Origin: Phocoena phocoena
Taxonomy: Eukaryota; Chordata; Mammalia; Artiodactyla; Phocoenidae
Assembly: GCF_963924675.1 (NCBI RefSeq)
Contig: NC_089220.1
Coordinates: forward strand, 48,122,639-48,186,638
Reading direction: 5' to 3'
DNA length: 64,000 bases
The translations under genes and the position numbers were made by a program. Under the pieces are notes generated by a model that did no database searches, was not told where the DNA came from, and was given only the letters and a program-made list of their open reading frames with translations. Shown here piece by piece: positions 35,084 to 46,654 of the stretch. Positions within the stretch are counted from its first letter, which is position 1, and each line of letters opens with the position of its first letter.

Positions 35084-35263
35084 CAGTGGTTCTCAAAGAG
35101 TGATCCCTGGACCAGTAACATCAGCACCCCCTGGGAACTCATTAGAAATGCACATTCTCCAGCCCCAGCCCAGACATACTGAATCCGAGTCTCGGAGGGT
35201 GAGGCTAGCAATCTGTGTATTGACAAGCCCTCCAGGTGACGTGCTCAAGATTGAGAAGAGCTG
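35084..35263 (+). repeat. MER5A-like hAT element, both termini present
   Basis: It starts CAGTGGTTCTCAAA and ends TTGAGAAGAGCTG, inverted termini with a few mismatches. The interior has ctgggaactcattagaaatg and tactgaatccgagtctcgg. About 180 bp, the expected size for this non-autonomous family. Confidence 0.75.
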
Positions 35264-36079
35264 TTGGAGACATTTCTGGGCCGTCATGAGCTGACCGCTT
35301 CTACACAGGAGTCCCTCACTCAGACCCTTTCCTAAGCCTCGGCTCAGCCCTGCCTCCTTCAGGGCTATTCATCTGTCCCCGTTCAACAACTGAGACTGGA
35401 ACAACCATGAGAGCACACACCTGCTTTTCCTGCAGCTCACACAGCTGGGTTCCCACAGAGGCAGCTTCTTTTGGTACAATTTCCTTCCCACTTCTATTGT
35501 TTCCCAATCTTTCAAGCATTGAGTTGATCAACTTCAGAGGAAGAAACAGGTCACATCCTCTGTTCCATAAAAACTAATTACCTTCTCTGTCCTCCTCGTT
35601 CTGTCCTGTGAGATGTGGGAGTCCTTGTTCCTCTTTGACCCAGCTTGGTCCTCCATGTGGTTGATGGCCTTCTCACCACTGGGCAGGGGGTAGGAGGCCC
35701 CCAGATGTCCACAGATGCTCTAAGACACTTTCTTGTCCTTTGACAAGAGCCTCCGTCCCTGGAGGGAGAAGCATAGGACCTTGTAAGGATCTGGCTTTGC
35801 TCAGCTCCTGACACTACAGCAGAGGCACCACTGTTTCCTTCAGGGTTTTTTCACTTCTGTTCTCCACTTGCACTCTCTTCTTTGCTGACTTCAGCTATTT
35901 TGTAGCTTCAGCTGTGAAGCCTAAACCTGTCTGTCCAATCCCCACCTCTCAGATAAGCTCTAATTCTGCATTTCCCAGGCTAGCCCCATCCTCTGTACCT
36001 CATAGCCAGCAACTGCAAAGCTGAACATTTCACCTTTGTGGGGAAGGAGAAAACCTCTCTAGCCTTCTAAATTCTCAGC

Positions 36080-36550
36080 TGGGGCCCCGTTACAAAAGAG
36101 ATTGATTAATGAGAGAAACACAAACAAGTTTATTCACAGGTATACCTCATGTATACGTATATGGGAGACATCCAGGAAAAAATGAATAACTCTCCAAGAG
36201 GTGGCTTAGAATTCAGGCTGAAATACCATCTTCGCTAAAAACAAAAAACCGGTGTGGGGAAGGCCGGTCATGGGGGCAAAGACCAGGGAAAGCACAGTGG
36301 TTTGTTACGCAGATTTAAGTCCCTGCCTTCTCCATGGACAAGAGTGTCTTGTGATTTCTGGTCACCCTTCTCTTCCTGGTACAGAGAGGGAGACACCCTT
36401 AACAAATGGAGAGTTCCTTTATAAATATAAATTTCCCATACGAAAGAGTAACTTGTACTCTACTTTCAGAGTTTATCTGCTATCTGCTGTTTTAAAAAAC
36501 AATCAGCTCAAAATAATCCATATACCAAAGGGGCACTGCCTGTGATGAAT
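36080..36550 (-). repeat. LTR-like repeat, antisense copy 1
   Basis: Same family as 24812-25010 and 37300-37775: aatgagagaaacacaaacaa, agtttattcacaggtatacc, aacaatcagctcaaaataat near its end. Confidence 0.5.
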
Positions 36551-36814
36551 CCACCTGTTCTCTTGCATTTCCCATCTCAGCTTATGGAACCAAAGTCTAC
36601 TGTATCATCCAAGCTAGAAAACCTTCTCTCTTCCTCACTCCCACATTTAAGGGGTCTTCTACCTCTTAAGGGGGATTCTACCTCTTCATCCTGAATCTTT
36701 CCTCCTCTCCATCCTGAAGCCACTTTCTTAGTGAAGGCCCTCAATATGTTATTGTTATTTTCCAGGCTGGAGTGGAATTCTAAATAACAAGTAAAATCAC
36801 CAGCATATTTAGTA

Positions 36815-37060
36815 CTTTGCTGCTAAAGCTTTCTCAGGGGCTCCGTACCACCTCCAGGGTCAAGTTCAACACCTTTGCAAATAAGGCCCTCAAGCACCCG
36901 GCCCCAGACTTCTTTTCCTACCTTGATCCCAAAGCACACTGGACATGCTGGGAGCTTTCTGGCCTCCTGGTCTGGGAGACCTTCCCGAAGCCTCTCCTTT
37001 CCCACCATCCCTGGAATCCCAGCTCTCATGTCAACCCTGTGCAGGTTCCTTGACTTTTCC
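36815..37060 (+). repeat. L2-like LINE relic
   Basis: Sense L2 ORF2 C-terminal signature: ctttctcaggggctccgtac, gtcaagttcaacacctttgc, aataaggccctcaagcaccc. Frames through it are shadows. Confidence 0.5.
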
Positions 37061-37299
37061 CTGCATCCAGCCAAGCCTGGGCCCTGTCCTCGGCACCATC
37101 AGGATCTCTTCAGTGAGGGCAGGGCTTCTGCAGAGGGGTGGTCTCTCACTCACCCTGGCCCCCGCAGGGCCCAATGCATATACTCCTGTGAAACCAGCAC
37201 TCAGCAGCCTACAGAGACCAACCCTCTTCCTGACAGGTGCTGGGAAGGAGAAAGCTTTCCTTGACCCTCTTAGGGTCCCTGAATGGGTCTAAAAACTAA

Positions 37300-37775
37300 A
37301 CTGACAAAGGCAGATTAACAGGAGAAAAGCATATGAATTAAAAAAATGTTTTTACATGTATGTGAGATTCCTCACAAGAGGATGAAGACTCAAAGAAGTG
37401 ACCAGAGCAGGAAAATTTTATATTTCTTAGACAAAGAAACAATACATTTGTGAAGAATTGACAAAACAAAGGAGTGTGGGCTAGGGATGGTTCAACTAGG
37501 CCAAGGTAGTCCTTATCTCCCTCAACCCTTATCTTCCTTAATAAGGGTAAGTGTTCGTTTAACGAGGTTTGTTTACAGATTCCTCTGGTGCCATCTCTGG
37601 GCTGATAAGAGTCTATCTCCAGTAAAAGGAGAATTTATTTCCTGCCTTTAGGCAAAAATAGGGAGAGGTTTTCCTGGATTTGCTGCTTCTTAATTGCCTT
37701 CAGCTCAAAATAATTTTTATGTCAGAGAGGCATAATTTGGGGTGACATAGTCTGGTTTCTCTCACCAGCTCCCCT
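37300..37775 (-). repeat. LTR-like repeat, antisense copy 2
   Basis: It has gcagattaacaggagaaaag, ctgataagagtctatctcca, then tgccttcagctcaaaataat and ttatgtcagagaggcataat. In direct orientation with the 36080 copy, but the DNA between contains an L2 piece, not an obvious retroviral interior. Confidence 0.5.
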
Positions 37776-38212
37776 ATAGCTGCAGAGTGCCCACATCCAA
37801 ACACAGAGAGTTATTAACACAGTTCCATTCACCCCAAACAAAACTGGAAGTCCAGAGCAGGCCCAACATTTTGTCTGAAGTCACCAGGGCACTAAGCCCA
37901 CCTCCCATCCACACTAGACCTCTTAGACAACACTGACCATCTTAAGAAGTGTGAATGAAAAATGCCACCCGCCGTATCAGTAAATGAAGGATGTGGCAGC
38001 CATCAAGCCAATATAGCCACCCCAAAAGTGATCCCTGAGGGGACTCAGGATGGGAAAGAATAGGATAGTGGCCCTACATAGCTAAGGTGCATATCAAAGG
38101 AATGATTTCAATGAGCCCATGTTCCCATGTTCTCACATGTTCTCACATGTTCCCATACATAGGAAAGTGCTAAATTCATTAACTTGAGATATCTGGGGTT
38201 TTTTTGTTTTTT

Positions 38213-38416
38213 GGTTTTTTTTTTGCGGTACGCGGGCCTCTCACTGTTGTGGCCTCTTCCGTTGCAGAGCATAGGCTCCGGACGCGCAGGCTCAGCGGCC
38301 ATGGCTCACAGGCTCAGCCGCTCCGCGGCATGTGGGATCCTCCCGGACCGGGGCACGAACCCGTGTCCCCTGCATCGGCAGGCGGACTCTCAACCACTGC
38401 GCCACCAGGGAAGCCC
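38213..38416 (-). mobile_element. CHR-type SINE
   Basis: Antisense copy: interrupted poly-T, gcggtacgcgggcctctcac, ending ccaccagggaagccc. Possible duplication ctgg-g/t-rich repeat. Confidence 0.92.
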
Positions 38417-39534
38417 CTGGTTGTTTTTATATTAACAATAATCTTTTGAAGTTCCAACTGCCTGGTCTTTGTTGCAAAAATTTATCCTGGCTTCTCCCTT
38501 ACCTCTTTGGAGCAGTCCCTTAGAGCTCTCTGAGAGGCTGCGTCCCGGGCTTAAGTCCTCAGTTTTGTCAGCCAAGTAAAACATAATTCTTAACTTTTAG
38601 GTTATTCACTGAACTTTCAGGTTCAGTCGACAGAACCTAGAACCCAAACTAGCATCCCTCCTAACCTCCACAGCTTCCTGTCTACATTATGTCACTTTAA
38701 TTAGCATAACTTTACTAGTCCAGAGACTCTTACCTTGGAAAAGCAGGTCTTAATCAGACCTTGCCCTTCCCTTATCAAGACACTATCAGCCTTCCTTAGG
38801 GTGGCAAACAATGAACACAGCTTTGCCATAGTAACGGGTGGTTTGAAAGCCGGCATTCATTCAACAAGGCTGTGTGTACTCTCCTGCCTAACTAGGGATT
38901 GTTCGTTTGCATTCAACGAGAGTTTTGTTCCCTCACCAAGTTCAACGATGAATAAGTTCTATATCTTCAGATGCTAATGCCCATGTACTGTGAAAAACTT
39001 GGCCAGGCATGGAGACAGTATCCAAAATGCTTTCGTCTCTAGATCAAAACCCGCCTCTGGCTTCTTCCTGGCATCAAAACCCGCCTGCAGCTGTAAGCGT
39101 GATGATAAGGTGCCTTCTGAGAACTGACCAGCAGAGGGTGCTCTTGAGAAAGAAGAATCCTTTGGAAGCTTTTTCCTGTCAGGGACTGGAAAATTCCCAC
39201 ACAGGAGGCACCACTTAATTTTAATTATTGTAATTCATGGTGAATGCAGGCAGAGCTTCCTCAGGACATAAACCAGAACAGCCACGGAGTGATAGGGGTG
39301 CCAAAGGCGCGAAACCCAGCAGAAGAACCTACCCAAAGTGGTACTCAGATGAGAATTTGAAGCCTCCAGTAGGGTTTTGCCTTCTTAAAGATTCCTGCAA
39401 TAACAGGATTTCCTCCCAAGTAATTCTGAAACCTGCCACATTTAGGTCATGCCACGCTGAAGTCCTTCGGAACTACTTACTCTGGGTTCCTGAGAAATTA
39501 TTCTCAATATTCAAGCAGAAAGTCACTCTGAACC

Positions 39535-39852
39535 AAGAGTTGGCAAACTTTTTCTGGTACTAATAGGCATTTTCACTTTTGCAGGCCATATAGTTTCTGT
39601 CACAACTTCTCAAATCTGCTGTTGTAGCTCAAAAGCCGGTACAGAAAATACAAAGTGAGTCGGCGTGGCTGTATTCTAATGAAACCTAATTTAGGGACCC
39701 TGAAATTTGGATTTTATATAACTTTCACAGGTCACAATTTTTCTTTTTGTTTTTTTCAACCATTTAAAAATGCAAAAATTATTTTTAGCTTATAGACCAT
39801 ACAAAACCCAGCCAGGTTTATCCCATGGACTGCAGTTTGCCAACTCCCACTC
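39535..39852 (+). repeat. hAT-like DNA transposon, near complete
   Basis: It starts agagttggcaaactttttct, has gcaggccatatagtttctgt and ggcgtggctgtattctaatg inside, and ends catggactgcagtttgccaa. The terminal GGCAAACT/AGTTTGCC pair are inverted repeats. Confidence 0.65.
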
Positions 39853-40838
39853 TAAGCTATCTCTCGACACAAACTTTTAACTCCATCTGTAATTTCTATA
39901 TCTCTTTGAGAGAATATCCTTGTAAATTTTTCTCTCTGGGATCATGTAGAAATATTCAGCCTCCAAGAAAGATGAAGGAACCAAACATCTCTTTGAGGTC
40001 CTGCTATGTCTGTTACTGAGCACAGAGCTGTTGAAAATTCAGAAGTTATTAAAAACACATGATTCTCAAGGGTCACCACAACTACTTTTTCTGGTGTGAA
40101 ATGGATTGTAAAAGCCTTTTGAGAGCAGGGTACACACCAAGTTCATCTTTTTCTTACTCAGTTTAGCTCAGTGCTTGGCATCCAAGGGGATCTCAGTTGT
40201 AGGGAAAACCTGTGCTTCAGGGGAAAGTACACTCCTCTGAGTTATTCAGTTCTAGTTCCTGGGGGCTCTGTCCCTTTCCTTGCCTTTGAGCTACTGTATG
40301 ACTCTGTGAGTTGTAGATAACTGATAGCACTGTGAAATAGCTCTTGGTTGGACAAGCAGCTACGTTCTGTCTAGTGAAGGTTCAATTCGCTTCTCTCCCT
40401 CTTTGTGAAAGAGGCTAGTTTTACATCCATTTGCAAATCCACTTCAGTATTCCTGATCTGTAAATGTCTCTGCTGTTTGACTTTGGCTTTGTACCTATTG
40501 TAACACTTGCCTGGTTTCCTTATCAACAATGAGTTAAATCAAATCTTTGATATGTGTTTATTTTACACCTGTGTTTGGTTTTTTTTTTGGTGGAAAATTA
40601 TCTCCTAACACGCTGTTTAATTGTGAAATTGAATTCAGGAATGTTTTCCTAGAAGACATTTGAACAGCATTCAAGGGGACAACCTAAAACACTTCTATCT
40701 TCCCCTTTTGAATCAAATCATCTTCTCTCCTCAAATTCTACACACGACTCTGCCACAAAATAGCTGCATGATTTTAAATGCCGCTTAAATTTTCCCACCT
40801 GCCAAAGAAGAGGTTGGACTAGAAAACTATTGATAAAG

Positions 40839-41353
40839 CAGTATTTCTCAAACTTTATGGTCTAAGGACTCCTTTTCACTTTTAAAAATTATTGATAACC
40901 TCTTTGAATTATGAAGACTGGTTTAGGTGGATCGTATGTATTCTGTTTACCATATTAGGAATTAAAACTGAAAATTTTTCTTAACATATGCATCTATTAA
41001 TTCATTGAAAATAACAATAACAAACCCATTACACGTTAACACACATAACTATGTTGTCCAAAGCAAAAAATGTATATAACGAGAAGAGTGGCTTTGTTTT
41101 ACAATTTTGCAAATCTTTTTAGTGATCAGCTTAATAGAAGGCTGCTGAATTCTCATGTGTGTTTGCATTCGATCTGTTGTGACATCGATATCATTGTAGC
41201 CTCTCAAATCTCCACTCTACACACTCATGAATGAAAGCAGAAGAGGCAACTAACATCCCAGTATTATTATAAAAATAATTCTGACCTAGCAGACCCCCTG
41301 AAAGGATCTCAGGGACCCTTAGGAATTCCCAGAACACTCTTTGAGACCTGCTG
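40839..41353 (+). repeat. hAT-like DNA transposon, about 515 bp
   Basis: It starts CAGTATTTCTCAAACTTTAT and ends TTTGAGACCTGCTG, imperfect inverted termini. Both ends carry the related text ggtctaaggactcctttt / cagggacccttaggaattcc. AT-rich interior; no transposase frame. Confidence 0.6.
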
Positions 41354-42149
41354 TTGTAAAGTAGATGGAGATAACCCGCAGGTGGGAGTGGTGATGGGAT
41401 GTACCAGTACCTCACGCTGACCCCTTTCTTAGGGTGCCAGTTTGCTTTTGCAGGCGCTCTGGAGCAGTAAAAGCTTTTCCTCCCGTGTGCGTGCATTGGA
41501 TGCCAGCGCAGCAACCTCTGTTGATCTGTGCTGGGATCTGCATTCCGAGCTTGAGTGGGATACTGCATATCCTTGGAGTAGGGGACAGAAAATGGGTTGG
41601 GGGCGGGGGAAGGAAATGAGCACCATTCTCATCCTTTCCCAAAGAGGGACTGGGTGAGACCTTGAAGCTACATTTGCAAGAGCCTTTTTCCTGGGCTTCT
41701 TCCCTGACCCTTTTCTCCAGTGAAACCCCTGGAAGCCTACACTGCCCCTCAGACCCTGCTTCTGACCCTTGGGGGGTTACTGGGCTCTGAGATCGCAGGG
41801 GAGCAGTTGCTAGAAAGGGAAGGGATTTTTCCCCTCCCGAAAGTCCTGAAGGAAAAGAAACACTCCGACCTTCCCTGTTAAAAATCACCCTTCTTGGTTT
41901 TCCTTGCTCAGGCTTCTCGATACCAGGATATATTTTCTGTGCCAGGTGAATACTTTCTAGGCACCAAATGACTACAGTGAAGAAAAGCTAAGTATTGACA
42001 AGAAAGAGTTCACTGATTTCTTCATTCCAGAGAAGTGATTCGGAGGTTTGAAGTTTACAAACAATCTGCTTATTCTATAGATAAGAACAGATTCAGAATT
42101 TTTTAATCACCTCCCTCTGACACACTTGCATTCTAATTTATAAGATAGT

Positions 42150-42295
42150 AATTGGGAGTTAAGTTTTTAGAATCAAGGCAGATTTAGGTTCATGTCTTCG
42201 ATTTCCCACTTAATAGCAGTGGGAACTTGGGGAAATGTCAGACGTTCTAAGTTTCAAATTCCTCGTCTATAAAATGGGGGTGAATTCGTTTGAGT
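42150..42295 (+). repeat. MIR SINE relic
   Basis: Sense MIR core: taatagcagtgggaacttgg, ttcaaattcctcgtctataa, aatgggggtg. The tail at 42700-42800 (gcttggcacatagttaagtg) may be a second MIR piece. Confidence 0.5.
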
Positions 42296-43015
42296 CCCCT
42301 AATGCAGAGCCTGTATCAAGGACTTGGATGCAGGTAATTCATTGGGGCTGGTGATCTCAGAAAGCAGAAATGTAGGAGGAAAGAAAATGAAACAGATAAG
42401 GAGGAAAAAAAACCAATGTCATGTGTTATTTGCCTGGTTTTTATTCTGGTCAATTAAGACTCAGGCCTGCCAGAGACCATCCGAGAAATCCTACCAAACA
42501 CACCCCTAAATCAGACTCTGCAAGGCGGGCGCCTCATCCCTCATTGGTTGGGGATTGTCCCTGAGGGTATTCATTCTCCCCTCCTCCCATCCCCCCTCTG
42601 GACAAGAATGAGTCTCTGCTGCTGCTATGGCTGAAATCAGAAGTGGGTCACCAGATGTGACATGAGGCAACAAAGATGTTTGCTCCGCGAGAGCAGTAAT
42701 ATCCATGTCGTGGCGTTACTGTGAGAATTAAATGCAGTGACGTCTATGCAATGTTTAGCATCAGGCTTGGCACATAGTTAAGTGCCTAATAAGTTGTTCA
42801 CTTTACTGTTGCTGCTGCTGTTTTTATTATCATCATCATCACGATTATTATCACTGCACTTTCTTGGATGAGAGAGACGGGGGAAGTTTACTGTGTAGAG
42901 GACTCTAGGAATGAACATAATCTACAGCCTGTCTCTTTCATACCATCATTTACCATGACCTATGGCCAGTTGTTATGGTTATCGTGGATTGTTACAGTAT
43001 TTTTACTTTCTCCCT

Positions 43016-43040
43016 TTGTGTGTGTATGTGTGTGTGTGTG
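43016..43040 (+). repeat. (TG)n microsatellite
   Basis: A short TG run with one TA interruption. Translated frames here are low complexity. Confidence 0.8.
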
Positions 43041-43109
43041 TTGTCAAAATTTGGGTACAAGGAAAAGGCATATTCTGTCAGTTGTGTGGGGTGGAAAAAA
43101 GTTGCTAAC

Positions 43110-43345
43110 CAGTGCTCTGGAGTAGCACTCGCCAATAGAACTTCCTGAGTGATGGGAATGTCCTATGTCTCTGCCGTCCAATACACTTGTCACTAGCTGC
43201 ACGTGGCTACTGGACACTGAAACTATGGTTGGTGTGGTATGTATAACCAAATCACTTTGCTCTACACTTGAAACCAACACAACATTGTAAATCAACAATA
43301 CTTCAAATTTTTAAAAAAGCCACATGTAGACACAGTGGAGGGCAA
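43110..43345 (+). repeat. hAT-like relic interrupted by an L1 3'-end scrap
   Basis: The DNA-transposon part is ccaatagaacttcctgagtg, ctgccgtccaatacactt, gcacgtggctactggacact and, after the insertion, gccacatgtagacac. Inside it, about 43243-43317, sits an L1 3' tail: atcactttgctctacacttg, acaacattgtaaatcaacaa. Confidence 0.5.
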
Positions 43346-44599
43346 TTAGAGAAAGTGTTCTCAGTGGAGAGTGGAATGGACCCCTCCCTGGGGCTAAAAT
43401 TAAGGCGATACAGTTAGCAGTATTTCCTCTGGCCCCTGGGCCCACAGGGGCCCCCAAATCTCACTTCCAGGTTGGAAAGTGGTGGTATCTTCTAGACCAA
43501 GGTGCTGCTAGCTAAAGAGAATGAAGTCGTGGGGACATGGAGCTGGCACCAGTTAGAGGGGAGAAGCCACAGGCACCCTGAGACTTGGTCCATCACTCTG
43601 TGCACAGAGCCGACTGCTGACCATCGGGGGTGGGGGCAGCTGGGGGCGGAGCTTCATTCTCAGGCTCACAAGACGGCTTTTAATAGTTATGCCTCTTCCT
43701 TGTCCCATTTCTCTGCAGGCATTTGCCCTGTGCTCAATCCATCAACGATCATTGCTGAGTACCTCCTGTGTCCTCAAGTGCTGTGCTACACACCGAGGAG
43801 GATTAAAGAGAGGCCTGCTCAGCTGGTGTTCTCTGCTCCCTAGAAAATGACAGTTCACCCTGAGAGACAAGATTCTCATATAAGAAGCCATTAACTCCAA
43901 CGTCACCTCCTCTGGCTGGCGATCCACCTCTGCCCTCCTCCCCTCGGCTTCCTGTGTCCTAGAACTTCTCACCGTGACTGATAACTACTGTCTACTTGCA
44001 TACTTCCTCCACTAAACCAGGAGCTCCACAAAGGCAGGGCCCATGGTGTCCACCTTAGCACAATGCCTCAGACTCAGTCAAATACTAGATTTTTTGGTGC
44101 CGATGACAAGGGCAACAGCATTTGAGCGAGGAAAGAGATGAGTATTCCCTGAAGTCATTCACAGACAGCGTGGAATTCAGACTGGGCTTGAAACCTAGCG
44201 AGATTTGTTTACCTGAGGAGCTGAGTAATGGCACTCCCGAGGGGGTAATGTCATAGGCAAAGGCATGGAGGTAGGGTTGAAGATCTTACATTTACAGGAG
44301 ACAGGATGAATCAGAGGAGAGTTTAGAAAACAAAGTAGGACTAGTCGGGTGGATTTGCCTCCCCAGGGCCTTGCCAGCCAGGAAGCTGCGTGTGGACCTG
44401 ATGGGTTGATAAGAGCTCCGTGAGCCAGATTACTCTGGGTGGCTGCATGTGGGGAGGTCTGAGTTACATCAATGAGTCAGGCAGGATGTGGTTGGCACCA
44501 GTTATGTTTGCCTTTAACCTTCAATCTCTGATCCTCTAGTACAAGTACTTCAATCTCCTTGGAACCACTGTTCTGCCTGTGTGGCAGAGTGATCTCTAT

Positions 44600-44975
44600 G
44601 GCCAGGTTCAGGGATGGGTGGGCACATGAACCAGATCCAGCCAATAAGAGTCTTAGGAAGTGTTTCGGGGATACAGCCAGGGACTTTTGCTGGAGCTGCC
44701 ATTATCTTTCTTCTGTGATGGCTAAACTGGTGGGATGTAAGCCTGGAGCTGCAGATACCATCCTGATGCTGCAGGGGAAGAGTCTGTCTGAGAATTAAAC
44801 CAGCACAAAAGAAAGTAGAGCCAAGGAAATGAGAGAGACATCTGATGACATCATCTGAGCACCTGGATCCAGCTGAGGCTGAATTGGGATCTGTTTCTGA
44901 GCTCTTCGGTTATTAGTCAGTTTCAGCTAGATTTCTGCCACTTGCATCCAGAGGACTCCTGATTAATGAATGCTC
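44600..44975 (+). repeat. ERVL-MaLR (MLT1-like) LTR fragment
   Basis: Sense LTR relic: agatccagccaataagagtc, gtctgagaattaaaccagca, gatgacatcatctgagcacc, ctggatccagctgaggctga, ending tttctgccacttgcatccag. Non-coding. Confidence 0.55.
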
Positions 44976-45184
44976 AGGGGTAAGTGGCATGACTTAGAGT
45001 GGGAGGAGATGAGAGACTGGCTACACCAGTGGGTGGACATGAGGCATTGAGGGTCTGAACTACAGAGCCCTGGGGTAGAGAGAAAAGGCAGTGCGTCAAA
45101 AGGCAAGTTGTGCAAGCAGGGTCTAGTGATTCTTTATCACCTCTTCCTTCACGATGCACTTTACCTCTTTCATTTGGCTTAGAC

Positions 45185-45295
45185 AACTGTGTGAGGCAAG
45201 TGAATCAGGTACACTGTCCCCATTTTATAGCATGGAGAGGTTAAAGGACTTGGCCAAGGTCACATGGAGCTCTGGGGCCTTGTTCCTGTTCTCCA
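45185..45295 (-). repeat. MIR SINE relic
   Basis: Antisense MIR core: ctgtccccattttatagcat, ggagaggttaaaggacttgg, ccaaggtcacatggagc. Confidence 0.6.
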
Positions 45296-45890
45296 GCTCA
45301 TGCTGGCTGGGCTCTTGCTTGCCTACAGTATGAACTGAGGTCACCAGGCACCATCTGTCTGTCACCTTGGTGTGGAGGTACACCCCGCCTCTGGGCTTCT
45401 TTTATTATGGACATGGAGAAGCAGTAGGAGTTCTTACTGAGGAAGGCCCGGGAGCCCGTGACCCCCTTCATTAAAAATAAATTCTGCCTGAGTCTCCTGG
45501 TTCTAAATAGAAGAGAATGTAGATTTGGGGCAGAACCGAAGGGAAAGGGATTTCCCTTGGCAAATTATTTGCAATTTGTGGATTGGAGCTGACCCAGCTC
45601 CAATTCCCACGTCATTGTGCTGTGTAAAATGTTAGCAGCTTATTAAAGAACCAGAGCTGGAGGCAATCCTCCCCTGGGGGCTCAACAGAACAGGAGCAGA
45701 GTTAAAACCCACCAGCTTCCTCCTCTCTGTGCCGCACGTCTGGGAGCTGCCGAGATTCTCAGTCGCGGGTCACGTGTTCACTCCAGGGCAGCCACTTCCT
45801 GCAGCTGTGGGAATAAGAGCCAGCGTGTTGTCAATTAGTTTGTGCCTTTCGTGAGGCGTGATGAAAAGCCAGCTGTTGTAGTTCTTAAAT

Positions 45891-46044
45891 TAGTGGTCCT
45901 CAATAGCATGCAACGGAGTGCACGGTCTTAAGCACCATTGCTAGCAATTCTGAGTTAGTGGGGGGCCCAATGTCTGCCTTTGTCATCAGCATTCCAGGTG
46001 ATTCTGAAACAGGTGATGCAGGGATCACAGTCTGAGAAACAATG
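45891..46044 (+). repeat. MER5A-like hAT relic
   Basis: Starts TAGTGGTCCTCAA and ends TCTGAGAAACAATG. The interior has agcattccaggtgattctga. Strongly diverged. Confidence 0.4.
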
Positions 46045-46654
46045 ATGTAAGTGGACAAATGCACAAACTCCAAGTGGCCCCTTCACTGGAAGTTTAAAGA
46101 TGCTTTTGTCGCAGGCACGAATCCTGGGAGATCCAGCATCTCCTTACTAACTGGCTCTGTTACTCACTGGCATAATTTGAAGGACATACAGAAGGGTATC
46201 TTGACTGAGAAATCTCCAAGAAGCTGTGAATCTAGAGTTCTAAGCCTTTATCTTCTCTAGTACTCCTTTTAAATCATGAGCAGCTTATGGAGAACAGCAT
46301 GTTTTCTGTTCAATTTTTTCTTTTTGTAGAGGAGGAATCCCCGTGTGGCATACCCATGACATGTTCAAGTGTAAATGCATCTCCTGTTTCTTCACGGTCT
46401 AGCCTGCCAGAGCCTGGACTCTTCCCCATCACCTTTCTCTGTCCCCAGGCACTGTACCCAGGGAGAAAGGCTTTTAAAGAGCCTCATGTGAGATTTTCTC
46501 TCCTTAGGTGCCTCTATTAACAAACCCCTAAAGAAAATTCATGAATTCCTATTTCCTCATCCATCTTGTTATGTGTCATCATCCTTCTCAAATTAACCAT
46601 AGAGTCCATGGGCGAGGTGGTCCACGGGCTTTCACAATAAAATCGACTGCATAT

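Larger units (their letters stand above)
21560..46650. other. Intergenic region between RTRAF 5' end and GNG2 3' end
   Basis: About 25 kb with no supported gene. It holds five recognisable CHR-type SINEs (22911, 25900, 28995, 30841 and 33166) plus one at 38213, L1 3'-end pieces, L2 and MIR relics, hAT and LTR fragments, and microsatellites. Stretches not listed separately (for example 21.6-22.2, 35.3-36.0 and 41.4-42.1 kb) showed nothing I could assign. Confidence 0.75.

Noticed and set aside
41412..41888. 158-codon minus-strand frame
   Set aside because: No recognisable domain, composition like non-coding DNA, no promoter or splice support, and several competing frames over the same bases.
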